DNA from: Trichoplax sp. H2
Lineage: Eukaryota > Placozoa > Uniplacotomia > Trichoplacea
Reading direction: 5' to 3'
Length of the DNA stretch: 64,000 bases
NCBI GenBank assembly: GCA_003344405.1
Contig: NOWV01000161.1
Span: forward strand, 62,001-126,000
Shown piece after piece: positions 25,561 to 38,525 of this stretch. The notes beneath the pieces are model-generated. The model did not search any database and was not told the origin of the DNA. It was given only the letters and a program-made list of their open reading frames with translations. Within the stretch, counting starts at the first letter, position 1, and the number at the start of each line of letters is the position of its first letter. The translations under genes and the position numbers were made by a program.

Positions 25561-28500
25561 CTACAAAAATGAGATGGAAAATAGATAATTACATTCTAAG
25601 ATCAACCATTTCCATACTCAGATCATGGTTAAGATTAAGCGTGTATAGAGGTAGGAATAATCGATTCTTGAAACTTCATAACAAAAACTACAGTAAATTA
25701 CGTGTATAAAAGAAACTTACGCAACAGTGTGGTGATCAGCGTATTCATACTTCATGATTCGTAAAAATTTAGCGAATTTAATAGCCATGATAATGACTGG
25801 GATGAAGAAAAATTCGGAAATCCCAATAGAAAACCAATAGCTATTCTAAAATTGAATAAATAGGATCTATTATATATGAGGCAATCGATATTGGAGCAGT
25901 ATGTTAAGATGAAGCAAGAAGATATGTTTGAAAGCTAACTTACGAATCCATCTAATAATCGATGGCAACCCAATGTTGTAAGGCCATTCCATGCATTTCC
26001 AAGTAAACCGGTAGGACTAGCTACATTTACCAACTGTATAAGAGGAAGAGAAAAAGGTACAAGGTAAAGCATGATGCTGATAAAGGATGCAATCTTGATG
26101 ACAATATTAACTACTGCTATTAACGAAGAATATAGCTATCATTAATTTCATCATCTATCTATCCAAAGTGAGGTAATGACATAAGTCTGAAGATAGCTAG
26201 GAGGGAATTCTGTTTTTAAACTTCATGGACTACTGCCTTCTAAACGTATTGGATTGCATTAATATCTCTAGTCATGGACGATTATATTAATTCATCGGTA
26301 TTATTACTGTTCCTATTCTAAGAGTATTCTAGACTTTATCATCAGGACTACTGTAATATGGTTAACTTTTGCTATGATACAATTGCTAATTCTTCCTTAT
26401 CACATTCATATCAATATTCTAGACTATAACTTGATAACTATTTAAGATTTAATTATTTTAACAAGCTCAATTACCAATGACTTACAGTGTAATTAGCGTA
26501 ATTGTTGTATTGAATAGTGAAAGAGTTAATCTTGACTCTAGCGCTATTAACAGGCTGTGAAATAGAAGCATATACATATTAGAATGATGCATGAAAGAAC
26601 TGGTTTACTGTACGTGGTAACATATTTGATTATACTATAATTAATATTAATGATTTACGTACCTGATAAAATGTAATATTATTGCTAACTTTCAATCGTC
26701 TGGTTCCATCGTCAGCAGTTTGAATAGTATTATTAATTGTAGTCTGTGTGGAAAATATGAAGACAGCATTAATCATCTGGGAACGCATAGATAAAAAGAA
26801 CGGAGATCTTAATTTATTATATCTTAATATACCATTGATGTTTGTGAGATCGATTTCAGAGCTGTCAAATTAGCATTTAGTTGATTCTGCAAAAATTGAA
26901 TCCATTAAATATATTGGAATTTTATGATAATAGTAAATACTGATAATAAAATTACTAGTATTAAAATAATTAGCCATGCAATCTAGTTAATAATTAGAAG
27001 GATTACCTTATCTGGGATAATTTGGCTTTTAATTTTTGCGTCCATTGCTCGAAAGCTAGCAACGGCAAGATCGTATGGCTTTCTATTATTAAGCTAATAT
27101 AAGCAATGAAAGCCATCAGAATTTTTGTTACTTTATCAATTAAACATTGCTTATACGTTATACCTCAATAAATCAATTAGGGAGTTACATGTATTAGCTT
27201 ACCGGGACAGTAGTAAATGATTTGAGATAATCTTCTAGCTGTTGAGCTAATTGTAGCAAATCAACACCATTGGTCATTGGCTGCTGTAGCTGTTGCCATC
27301 GAAAATGAGACCGATCGTTAGATTAAACGTTATTAAAATTTATGTTGAATGCATATTCTCGACAATTAAGTAGGTGTTAGGATACTTACCACGTTTGAAA
27401 ATGATGCATAATTGATCATTTGTGTATCAATACGATAGCGTTGTAAGCTGCTACGAAGATTAGCTGGCATAACATTGACATTATTGACAAAGTCTACAGT
27501 TTTATTTAATTGGCCATTAAGAGACTTAATTTTCTAATCAAAGTCAAATTGGAAATAATGAATTACATCAGCACAAATGTGAAAACCCTTTCATCATCTA
27601 TCAGCCCATATTGCATTACATCATTGCTACTTACTGCTTGTAAAGTATCAAAAGCTACAGACCAATTATAGTAATCAACGATAGGCTGAAATGTCCTATA
27701 AAGTGAGCTGTTATGTTGGCAGTTCCTGTTATTAAAAATAAAGCATAAAGAATATTACATGCTTGCTCATAACAGATAGAGAGTAAGGATATTCAATAAT
27801 GGAATCAGGTATTAACTATTTCTGACTAGTCAATCAAGCATAGCTATAAAACGATTTTCAGTAGCCAAATAAAAACAAATCAAGATTGCTAATATTGCTC
27901 CCTAGAGATTGGAATCAATTTCATTCCAACTCTTAGATATGTAAAATTAAATCAAACAGACCTGACAATGGATGAAAATTTAACTGGTGCATTGCCATCT
28001 TTTAGCCATAAAACTCCCAATGGATATTCGCCATACGCAGTCTTATTATCAATAGTCTAGGATTCCATAGGAGAGCAATAGAATGATGGTTAGCTAGTAG
28101 AAGTAGTTTAGAATTGTGTTATATGTCTATAGCTTGAAATTAAATTATGGAACCTTCTCGAACGCTTCCAGAGAGACAATTCGTGGACAAATTAAGGCTG
28201 CATTAGAACCAGCAAATAACATGATAGCGGAAATGATGAAGAAGAAAAATCCCAAAATGATCAAGATGGATGCAGCTCTAGAATGTGCAAAATAGCATGT
28301 CAAAAAGTTAAGGTTAGAACTTAATAACCCTGGCGATAAAGAAGTTCGTTAGAATTTATTATAAATTATTAGATTCAATGTTTAAATAATTAACCATTAT
28401 ATTCAATGCTATATCTAAAGCTTAAAGTTTTATATAAGAGTATAAGAAAATAACATCATCGATTCCTTACGCCATTAACATATGTCCACCAGCATTGGAA

Positions 28501-31500
28501 GTTCGAGTTCTATTTCGTGAATCAACTCCTTTTTTATAACCAATGCAGCCTAATAGTACACCAATGTAGAGGAAGAGGGAGACAAGAATGATCACGGCTC
28601 CAAAGAAGATGAAAAAAATCATGCTAGAAATGCCAAAATTGACAAACATGAATAAATTTACGGGCTCTCATGTTTAGTACTTTATACAAATTCTATGTAT
28701 ATTAAAATTTTCTTTTAACTTACGAAGCATGATAAATACTAGTGGCAACACCATTAGGACCAATAGCTTCAATAACGTCTTTCTGAGTATCTTGGCTTAA
28801 TAGTGGATTAAACGTCTACACAAATCACGTAAAATGTTTTAATTGTTTAGCAGCATGGTTAAATTATTCTAAAAACAGCAATCATCTCAAATATATTATC
28901 TATAATTTAGCCTTCGTTCGATAGTGGCCCACTATTTATGAATAATAATCAGTTCAACTATATGCTCTATAATTTAGCATTAACTGGATATGAACTACTT
29001 TAATCATATAGTAATCATCTCAATAAATATTCTTCTATTTTATCTTTGCCATATTATCCATTCGATAGTGAACTACTTTTAGATAGACTTGACTTATAAA
29101 TATTTTGTCATTTAGCAATTGGTTAACAGCGAGCAACTGCTTATAAATGACACTCAACTAAAATACTGAACTTACATCATCGGTTATTTGAACAAAAAAG
29201 TTATATTGATTGGTAAAAGCTATTCTGGCGGTAGTAATCGCTTGATTAGCAACTGTAGAAAAGAAAGATCATGTTTAAAGTTATTTATGCATCGGATTTG
29301 GTTAAAAAATTCTAGTTGAATATTTACTAAATGCAGATAAATTAAGAGATACTTTGCAAAATAATTTCATTGTCATCGTAGCTTATAGTTAGTACAGATT
29401 CGGGTAGAATTATGAAGTAGATATGGTGGCTGTTTGACATTTTTAGACGGTCAATCGCGTAAAACAATTACTCGTATCATTTCTTACCTTGCTTAGTGTT
29501 AGTCATGGCAGAAGAAACTGAAGTTGTGACTAGATTGCAACCCTAAATTAATACCGTGAAGAAAGAATGGCATGAGTAAAAATGGCATAACTATAAAATA
29601 TTTTCCCAACCTATCTTACCTGAGCTGCTAGCGTTGCTAGTTTAGCAGCAATGAGTTGATCAATATCATTTTTTATATTGGTTAAATCTTGCATCTAGAA
29701 ATGAATGCAATTAAATGATTTATCGTGGAAACGTCTACATAAGATAGAACGCATCGTTCGCTTTAAAGTATACCTGAGAGAAATCTGCTGAAAATTGAGC
29801 TGTGTTAACATTGATTGTAAAATTAGAACAAGCATTGCCGCAAAATACGATAGAATTGGTAATGTTGGTTCTTGCATCCGCTAAGGTCTTGCTAATTTCT
29901 TGCTGTAAGCTGATCAATCGATTTCTTTGATGCATGATATTTCGTATGTCTGAACTAGTTTGGGCCATATCTAAAGGATTGGCACAATCATTTAAGAATT
30001 CAAGAAGCAAAGCGCGGCAATTTATAACGTGTTTTTGTCGATATTTATCATGATATACATCTTCCTATCTAGATCAATTAATTCAATAAATATACTACTG
30101 TTATTTATTTCCCCTTTTTTGTAGATAATTATCATGCTATACACTTTCCTATTTTGATTACTTAATTCAAGAAATGTACTAAAATTATTTACTCCACATT
30201 TTGGTAGGTATTCTTATGATCTCTGCGCGTACTAGAGTTATTACATGATTTGGTAGATATTTATCATCATCTATACTAACGTTATTTCACATTTTGCTAA
30301 ATATTTATCATCATCTATACCACAGTTATTTGACGTTTTGATAGATATTTATCATCATCTATACTAAAGTTATTCCACGTTTTAGTAGATATTTATCATG
30401 ATATACAGCGTCCTAACTCGATCATTTTCTAATCTACTTACTAATTTGAATATTCTTAACGTTATTGACAATGGTTTGTTCGTTAGAATGGCAAACAAAA
30501 TCGTTAATACTTGTAGGCAATCCTATAGATTTGATCCAATGTAATAGTAATAGTAAAATAGTTTTAAAAATAAAGAAAGCGAGTCATTTAGATGCTAGAA
30601 CGGCTATTTGTAAGCGCGTACTATCAGCTGTATTACAAGTTAATCAATTAAATCTATATACCATTAACTCTGACAGAGACTTGATCCAGCATGAAATTCG
30701 ATTTAGTAACCACAATGTCTTGAATTTGCTATATTGTAAAATATTCAATTTGTATAGTAAACCAATTAAATAAGCGGATTAGCATATGAAATGATAGAAT
30801 CAATTCTCTAATACTATATTCACATGATAGGCAATTGTAGGCTAAATTTTGAAAGCGATATTACAAATGAGCGTCAATAATGTGCGGTAATTACTAAAAT
30901 AGATGATGACAATTTTAGCGCCAAATAGATAGAACAGCAACATCCATAAATATCATCTGTCTCTACCTATACTAAATTTGCGGCATAAAATTGACATTAC
31001 TGTAGTGATTGAAATCGTTGCCAGGTCATATGGCATTCTATCGAGTAAATCACTCTTATATCACTGGAATAATCAGTCAATTCTACTAACATTTTTTCCT
31101 TTATCGACAAAACTTTGTACATCTGTTCTTGCTTTTTGAACTGTTGGTAGACCAGTGCTATAAGCATAGAGCAATTCGCTAACAGCAAAGATGGAGCAAA
31201 TCCCTCCGGCTCTGGCAAAGGAAATCGGAAAAGAATTTAGTATCAGACAACTTGTTTATAGCATTTTGTTTTAATGGCTTTAATGTAGGAATTAGAAAAA
31301 GCTAAAAAAAATTCTATCGCTAGCTATGAGCCACTGGCAGTTTTGGTTAGACGTTAATATATAGGAAGTTTTATATACCAGTAGAATAAAAATAGATGGG
31401 GCAATAGATCAGCTTATTAGTCTTGAACTGCTCAATGTAATTATTTAACATCGATAGCAAAGATAGATCGAATGAGTGCATCAGAGATTGCGATTTATCA

Positions 31501-34358
31501 AATGGGAAAATAAGAGAAACTTGATATAGAGTCAGGTGTTTGCAGAAGAAAATAATTCAAAAAAAAGACCAAGTGTCTATCTAATATCTTATTGCAACAG
31601 TCAGTCAGAAACCAACAGTTCTTTCGAAATGACTATGAACAAGATCCTTGAATGCGTCTTGTACAAATGGGATCATCATGGTAAAGAGGTATTTAGCTTA
31701 CTCTGCATGGTTAAGAATTAGGGGGTAAAAGGAGAAATGAATAAACTGATGCAGATGGAATAAATAGAGATGATAATAAGTTACTTTATTAAGGAAGAAT
31801 CTAGGAATAAGAACAGTAGAAGAATAAGCTGTATTGGTTAGAAAATGAACTACTATTTGCTTGATATCCTCATTCAACAGTCAGGAAGAAACAAGCAGTC
31901 CCTTGGATATGGCTGAGAACGATATCCTCATTACGAGTTTCTACCCATCACAAGTAAAAGGGAAGATGGAAATGACATTCATTTACTTACAAGATGAAGG
32001 TAGCAAATATAACCAACCAAAAGGAATAACAAAAACGCGTATATCTTTCAGTTTTAGGGGGTCTTTGAACCAATTCGCCACCACAATTTCCTTGACATCG
32101 GCAAATACAGAAAATGAGGCCGACAATTGGCAAAACGATACCGATGATTATTCCTAGAATGGCCATAGCCCAAAATGGTGCCTCGTATTCTGCAGCCTAG
32201 TGCATAGAAAACAATTTGCATTAATTCATTTTACATCACTTGGAATTTTCCTTCATCGACTACATTTATATCCGTTGCCTTGACTGGAGATTGAATGCAA
32301 TAAGTTATACAAGGATACTTTCTTTGCTTACCTGAGCTACTAATAAAGTAATAGTATCGCGGTTAAAGGTAAAACCAGTAGCACTACCAGTGGAAGGAAT
32401 AACTTTGGCACCTTTCAGGACGCTGTTGATTTGAGCTAATCATTAAGAATCAAGATTGAAAGAATGTTTAAAAGCGAAACGTTAAACATGGATTCAGTTC
32501 TAGTGATGATGAATAATTATAATAAAGTTTTTTTCGTTAGATTATAAAGTAGCTGATGATGGATTAAGAAGAAGGAAGATAGATCTTTGATATAGTTTAA
32601 AGGAAGAGGTAGTCAAGAAAGTTGTTCTTTAATACTATTATCTAATTAAAAACAAAAACAAAAGGTAGCCATAGAAAGTCTAACTGAATTACTCTTCTAT
32701 CCTTCACTTTTAGATAGTAAATTGATTGAAAGTGATATTTTATCAATTTTAATAATAACTTGTCCTTCGAATCAATATTGAAAGTAAAATGGCTTCATTT
32801 TCAATTTGAGTTCAAGTAATGTTCAACAGCTCCAGCTGGTAAATTAGAGTAATTTAAAATATTTATACTTAAATTCTTTCCTAAACATTAAGAGTAATTG
32901 TACAAAAATCAGCTTCGGATGATCACAACATAGTCGTCATTGCTTGAAAATTATTTATAATTTGCTACTACTCCGTTGGTTAAGACGCGTAAACTACTCT
33001 TCTTCAATATCAGATTATCGATAAAATAAAACTATCCATCTCTTTCTACCATATCGTTGTCATATTGAAATTTTAAACGCAGTAGTCTTTCCCATTTACG
33101 AGCTACATTTTTCTTTAATTGACATTGACTAATTGACTATTCTTTCTCCCTGTCGAGTTATCAATAAACAAAAACATCCATCTTCCTCTACAATATCACT
33201 GATATCTTACAATTTTAAAAACGGACGGGTTCGGTACTTTTATCGAGCTACAGTATTCCTACTTGAACTCTTTCCTAAAGGTTAAAACTACGTTCCAAAA
33301 AAAATCAGCTTGAGAACACTGCGCTAGCATCTCGTTGTAATGACTTGAAGAATCTCCACCATGGAGTACTACTCCATTGACTAATTGACTACAGTGCTCG
33401 TCCTCCCTTTCAATAAAGTAAAATAAAATGTCCATCTTCATGGACGATATCATATTGCAATTTTTAACGCGTAGTTTTCCTTATTTCCGCGCTACACTAT
33501 TCCTACTTAAACTCTTTCCTAAACGTTAAAACTGCTTATCCCAAAAATTAGCTTTAGAACATTGTACTAACATTTCATTGTAATCACTGAAAGAATCTCG
33601 ATGGGCTAATTGGCCATAGTACTTATCCCTCCAAGTTATCAATAAAATAAAATAATATCTTCATGGACGATATTGCTGTCATATTACAATTTTAAACGCG
33701 CAGTTTTCCCTATTTCCTAGCTACAGTATTCCTACTTAAACTCTTTCCTAAACGTTAAAATTACGTAGCAAAAAATCAGCTGGAGAACACTGTACTGTAC
33801 TATGTCATACTCTAACTTAAGAATCGCCATAGACTAATCAACTAAGGTATAGTACTCATCCTCCGTATCAAGTTAGCAATAAAATAAAATATTCTTCTCC
33901 CTTGAAGATATCACTGATATGTTACAATTTTAAAGTCAGTAACGTTTTTCCTATTTCCGCAGTCTTTGTTAGAAAGAAAGCCGAAAGTGATTATCCAACA
34001 TTTTCCTCTATGTAAAACTCAATTATCGCCATTATTTTTTTCTATTAAGAGAGAGATTGTTCTTAGCTATCATTAGAATCGATTGTATCAAGCACTTACC
34101 GTAAGGTAAATCGTTAGGTTGAAGAAAGAAAATGAAATCTTTGACCATTTTATAAAGATAGACGGTAACGACTTCCACTATAGGTGTAGTATCAGGATTA
34201 CTTTGAGGAGTTGGCATTGTTGGCAATTCTGCCCAAACGATTACACCATTCGGTTGGATATAATTTTGTGTCTGAGCTTGAACGACATAGTTGTAGGTAG
34301 AAGAGAGAAGTAGAAAGTACAAGACACCTGAGATAGCCTTAGAAAGATTAACAGCCAT
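23368..34358 (-). CDS. PROM-like: prominin paralogue A with very long cytoplasmic tail (27 exons, 1359 aa)
   Basis: Pentaspan glycoprotein of the prominin/CD133 family, which marks cholesterol-rich membrane protrusions. Exons (minus): 34358-34100, 32435-32332, 32196-31991, 31211-31091, 30728-30662, 30522-30442, 29970-29774, 29694-29620, 29542-29488, 29252-29176, 28815-28724, 28623-28471, 28277-28154, 28056-27962, 27725-27635, 27533-27390, 27289-27203, 27093-27007, 26886-26833, 26743-26663, 26554-26486, 26033-25944, 25845-25721, 25560-25516, 25318-25274, 24953-24403, 24272-23368. A signal peptide opens the protein. TM1 leads into the Cys motif CICRCQGNCGG; TM2 is SFWLVIFATFILAGG; TM3 and TM4 lie in exons 12-13 (SNAGGHMLMA between them); TM5 in exon 23 is followed by IKFAKFLRIMKYE. 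Two large extracellular loops carry N-x-S/T sites. Through exon 23 it has about 844 residues, normal for the family; the rest is an exceptional tail. Exons 5 and 6 are the least certain. Confidence 0.88.
23380..23592 (-). repeat. 36-nt coding minisatellite in the prominin A tail
   Basis: About five in-frame units of 36 nucleotides, each encoding a 12-residue variant of TPQPVRIMQQQT. The unit is imperfect towards the stop codon (PSQPAQVMQQA). The open frame on the plus strand at this place is only the antisense reading of this repeat. Confidence 0.85.
29975..30440. repeat. about 57-62-bp tandem array filling prominin A intron 6
   Basis: About six to seven imperfect units, each with the core TAGATATTTATCATCATCTATAC followed by a variant of AAAGTTATTTCACGTTTT. 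The last three or four (30235-30410) are the most regular. The array occupies nearly the whole intron between 30441 and 29971. Confidence 0.8.
32740..33975. repeat. about 235-bp tandem array in prominin A intron 1
   Basis: Four to five diverged units. Landmarks are CTTTCCTAAACGTTAAAAC (near 32871 in a weaker form, 33266, 33507, 33738), AAAATCAGCTTGAGAACACTG, GACTAATTGACTA and CAATAAAATAAAAT. The spacing of the best copies is about 231-241 bp. The array fills most of the intron between 34099 and 32436. Confidence 0.8.
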
Positions 34359-35170
34359 GATTGAACAGCGTTAGAAAATGTGATCGGAGAAAGAATAGAC
34401 GAAGAGAAAATGATTAATCTTGTTGGCAAAAGAAGAAGCAAATTGTCAATGTCAAAAAAGAGAACTTTATCCAAGTGGAGATCAAGGCACAGTTGGTAAA
34501 ATTTGTCTATCGCTTGTTAATGATTTTTTGCTTAGCAGTCTGTTATCCAAAACGTGTTAATCTTTCTTCTTTTGGATCTTCTTCCTGTCGAAGGATAAAT
34601 TGATGTTGATATCAAGATAATATTCTATCTCGATATTTTCCTTTTTTCACCAACTGCTTACCCTCGGCCAGGGCTATCAATTACATCGATGAAAGCAAGT
34701 CCTTCTCTCTTATTCTGTGTTTATTTTCTTTGGCGTGATCTTAGCAACGCCTCCTGCATGCATTTTTCTCTCAACTCGTTGAATAAAATGAACTCATTAC
34801 TATGGTAACTTATCAATGACGATATCACCATTAAGTCGCTAATCTGTTGCAATTATTCTAGCATCAATCGATTAGGGTATGAAGGACAATGTAAAGGCCA
34901 TGAGTAAAGCCTCCTTTCCAATTGATCCTTATTTGCTTTTTATTGTCCATTAAATCAATCAATGGACGCTTATGATTGGATTGTTATTTTAATATGAAAA
35001 TAGACCAAAATAAATGGCTGCCCATTTTAACTCCTTTTAACCAATCCAATCGTCGCATTGGATATTGAAATTGGATGATTCCATGCTATTCTATCGGGGA
35101 TTTTAGCGATTGATGGTAGGTAAGAGCTAAGATGAGCCGATGTCAATGTGATTTATCCTCCTATCGGCTC
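34359..35170. promoter_or_regulatory. upstream flank of prominin A
   Basis: Region 5' of the prominin A start (minus strand). It should contain the promoter and 5' UTR. Stretches of moderately complex sequence are present, but no specific element was recognised. Confidence 0.3.
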
Positions 35171-35179
35171 TTTTTTCCC

Positions 35180-36995
35180 CTCAATAAAAACATTCCACAT
35201 GAGTGATCATCATGGAAACTCGATAAAGTATCACGGAGAGGAAACTGGAAAAAGCAATATGTCCACTGCTTGTAGTATTCTTTGTACAAAGTCAATTCAT
35301 TCCTCTTCTCCGTGTAAAACTATATCTATAATTATAATTCATGCAAGATGTTTAAAGTATCTTGGAGACATTACTCTTATCGGAGGAGATTTATTACTCT
35401 TCTTCTCCAAACACGCGTAAAACTGCATCTGCAATGAAATAGAAAGTTCTATCATAGACTTTACTTACTCGTCTAGGCAGGTATAAACTGTCTCTAAGAC
35501 GTTATACGTAATCTTCTCATATGCACTATTTGTACTTTTCCCAGAAGACATTTACTATTCTTCTTCTCCAAGTAAAATTGCATATGCAATAAAACAGAGA
35601 GTTCTATCATCGACTTCTTTTACTCGTCTTGAGAGATATAAACTATCTCCGAGATTTTATACATGCTTAATCCATGGCACTATTTATAGTATTCTCTACA
35701 AGAAGTTCATTTATTCTTCTTCAGATTAAACTATAAGAGTGGCAATAATACGAGTAAAATAACCTCCAAGATGTACGTACCTCGGAGAGGAAATAGGTAA
35801 TGTTATATGCATTAGTTATACATCGTATTCTCTATAATAGTTCAATTTACCTTCTCCTCCAAGTAAAATTACATCATTTATAATAATAGAGCAACCCTTA
35901 TATAGTACCGTAAATACGAGGTCCATGCACTCTTCTTCTCCAAGTAAAAATTACGTTATCTGCAGTAATAGAATAGAATAGTATAACTTTGATAAAGTAC
36001 CCCGGACAGGGAATATGCGAACTTATATCTGTTACTATTAGTATTCTCTACAAGACTTCGATTTATTCTTCTTCTCCAGCTCAAACCACATCGGTAATAA
36101 TTACATTATAACAACCTCTATAGGGTACCTCGGATAAGAAATACTTATATGTATTATTTACTGCATTCTCTACAGCAGCTGGATTTACTCTTCTCCAGGT
36201 AAAACTACACCATTCAAAATAATGAAACAACCTGTATAAAGTACTACGGATAGCAAATACGCAATCTTGTGTGCATTACTTGTAGCATTCTCTACAAGAG
36301 ATCAATTTATTCTTCTTCTCCTGCTTACATCACATCAGTAATAATTATTTTAATACAATAACCTCGTTATGGTACCTCGGATAGGGAATACGTAATCTTA
36401 TGTTCGGTATTCTCCGCAGGATGTCAATTTATTCTTCCACGGGTAAAACTACGCCTTTCATAATACTAGAATAACCTCTAGAATTAACCTCGGATAGGGA
36501 ATACTTAATTGTATATGTATTACTTGTAGCATTCTCTACAAGTAGTCAATTTATTCTTCTTGTCCAGCTCAAACTTTATCAGTAATAACAATTATAATGC
36601 AACCTCTATATTAGGTACCTTGGATAGGAAATAAGTGATCTTATTCTCTACAGGTAAAAACTACATCATTCATAAATAATAATACAACAACCTGTATATA
36701 GTGTCTCGGACAAGGGATATAGAATCTCATGTTCATTACTTATAGTATAACTATAAGAAGTCAATTTATCCTTCTCCAGGTAAATCTACATCATTTATAA
36801 TAATAGAATAACCTCTATATAGTACTTCGGATAGGGAATACGTAATCTTACGAGTATTACTTGTGGTATTCTCCGCTGGAGGTCAATACACTTTTCTACT
36901 CCAGGTAAAAACACATCAGTAACAGTAATAGAATACGTCGTAGAAAATCTTCTATGAAACATCTCGGATAGAGAATACGTAATCTCATGTGTACT
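35180..36995. repeat. about 115-122-bp minisatellite, roughly 15 units
   Basis: Long array of diverged units. Each holds, in order, variants of TTCTTCTCCAGGTAAAACTACATC, AATAATAGAATAACCTCTAT, TAGTACCTCGGATAGGGAATACGTAATCTTA, ATTACTTGTAGTATTCTCTACAAG and AGTCAATTTATTC. Unit ends and internal indels differ, so the count is approximate. No unit keeps an open frame across its neighbours. Confidence 0.85.
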
Positions 36996-37955
36996 ATTTT
37001 TAATGGACCCATAAAAGAGGCCTTATAGAATTAATTGTTAATGCAGTCAATCAATTGAATAATAAAAGTGTCAATTATCCAACATCCATTATATTGAATC
37101 ATTTTTGATTGGCATGTCTATTTATAATAATATTACTCTTATTCAATGACATCATTGCATCTTGATCATCATTATGAAGGTTTAGACTATGAATTTATTC
37201 TATTTCTCTGATATATACAAATCGATATCTTACTGAAGGCAAAAAACTGTCGATATGATTGATTAACATCTCATTTGCATCATCCATTCTTCCTACCACC
37301 TCATCTCCATAGAATTAACTAAAGTATGTCTAGGACTTTAGGTATTGTATAAAATAATTTACCATATTTGGTTATTATTGTACCCATTAAATAGCTTTTG
37401 TTGCAAAGGCATCGGTAATCGATTTTAAATATATCCTAATGACGTAGTGGTTATAAGGCAAAACGATGCTCTAAGTAGATAGGTCTGGTTTGCTACTACT
37501 AATACTAGTACCAACTAGTCGTTGCAGCTAGAATGATAGGCAAAACAGTCTGGATGGGCTATAGGTATGCATATTGAACTATTATAGTATAGGTATGATC
37601 ATGACCTTTACGATGGATGGGAAAGAGAACAGATGATATTGATTGTAAATGGTATCAGTATGCTTGTAAATAGGTTGCAAGCATATTCTCACCGAGTACT
37701 GCTATAGATGTGGCCATGATAGTATTTATGAGCTAGCTATGCCGGCTGTGATGATACACAAGAGAGTATACAAGTCTTTCCGCGCTAAAATCACTCATTT
37801 CGCCTTATAGCTGTATGGGAATTAAACTACCTTGGCTCAATTGGTATAGGTAATCCATTAATTCTATAGAGATATGATTACCTTAAATGATGCAAAACTC
37901 TGTTCTCTCAGTCGCTGCTACTATATTATCTAGTGTCTGGTGTTTATAAGGGACA
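36996..37955. other. intergenic spacer between arrays
   Basis: No gene recognised. The sequence is AT-rich and mostly unique, with a few short similarities to the neighbouring ~153-bp array near its right end. Confidence 0.4.
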
Positions 37956-37959
37956 CGTA

Positions 37960-38525
37960 AAAATAAATCACAGGAATAAGGTTTGCATGCTTGATTATAT
38001 ATACATACTCGTATGTATATAAGCCTATTAAATATAATATAATAGCTAAATGTCATATCGATCATATAAATTGACTTTATTGACTATTAATGTAGGAATA
38101 GAATCACAGCAATGATGATATGCAAGATGGCATATACAATATTTAATCACACCTAAGCAGTACGTGAATATAAGGCATTCATGCTTGATTATAGCTGAAT
38201 CCCATCTCGATCAGATAAATTGACACCATTGACTATTATTGCAGGAATAAAATTACGGTGATGACGATATGTACTTGAGCTTATAGAGTAGATTTTAATC
38301 ATACCTAAACAATACACAGATACGAAGCTTTCATACTTGATTATAGCTGTATCATATCTCGATCAAACAAATTGATACTATTGACTATTATTGCAGCAAT
38401 GAAATCACAACTATGATAGTATTTACGAGAGCACATACAAGAGATTTAAATATGCCTAAGTGAAATACGGGCGTAAGATGTCAAGGCTTAATTGTAGCTG
38501 AATGTCATTTCCATCAGAGAAATTA
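37960..38525. repeat. about 153-bp tandem array, four units
   Basis: Units carry ATTGACTATTATTGCAGGAAT, ATCACAGCAATGATGATATG, TTTAATCACACCTAA and TTGATTATAGCTGAAT. The shared landmark GACTATTA is near 38080, 38234 and 38384, giving the period. The first and last units are degraded. Confidence 0.8.

Noticed and set aside
30523-30661. A longer reading of prominin A exon 6 that starts right after exon 5 and contains a TGA.
   Set aside because: An acceptor at 30523-30524 gives an 81-nt exon with the correct phase and a length close to 87-90 nt in the sister copies; the longer reading is not needed.
31001-31090. Two in-frame TGA codons (31073-31075 and 31061-31063) seemed to break exon 4 of prominin A, suggesting a pseudogene.
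   Set aside because: A GTTAGT donor at 31090 ends the exon after exactly 121 nt, the same length as exon 4 of the other two copies. The TGAs are therefore intronic and the gene is intact.
31861-32157. Plus-strand open frame of 98 codons.
   Set aside because: It overlaps, on the other strand, exon 3 of prominin A, whose membrane segment and Cys motif are unmistakable.
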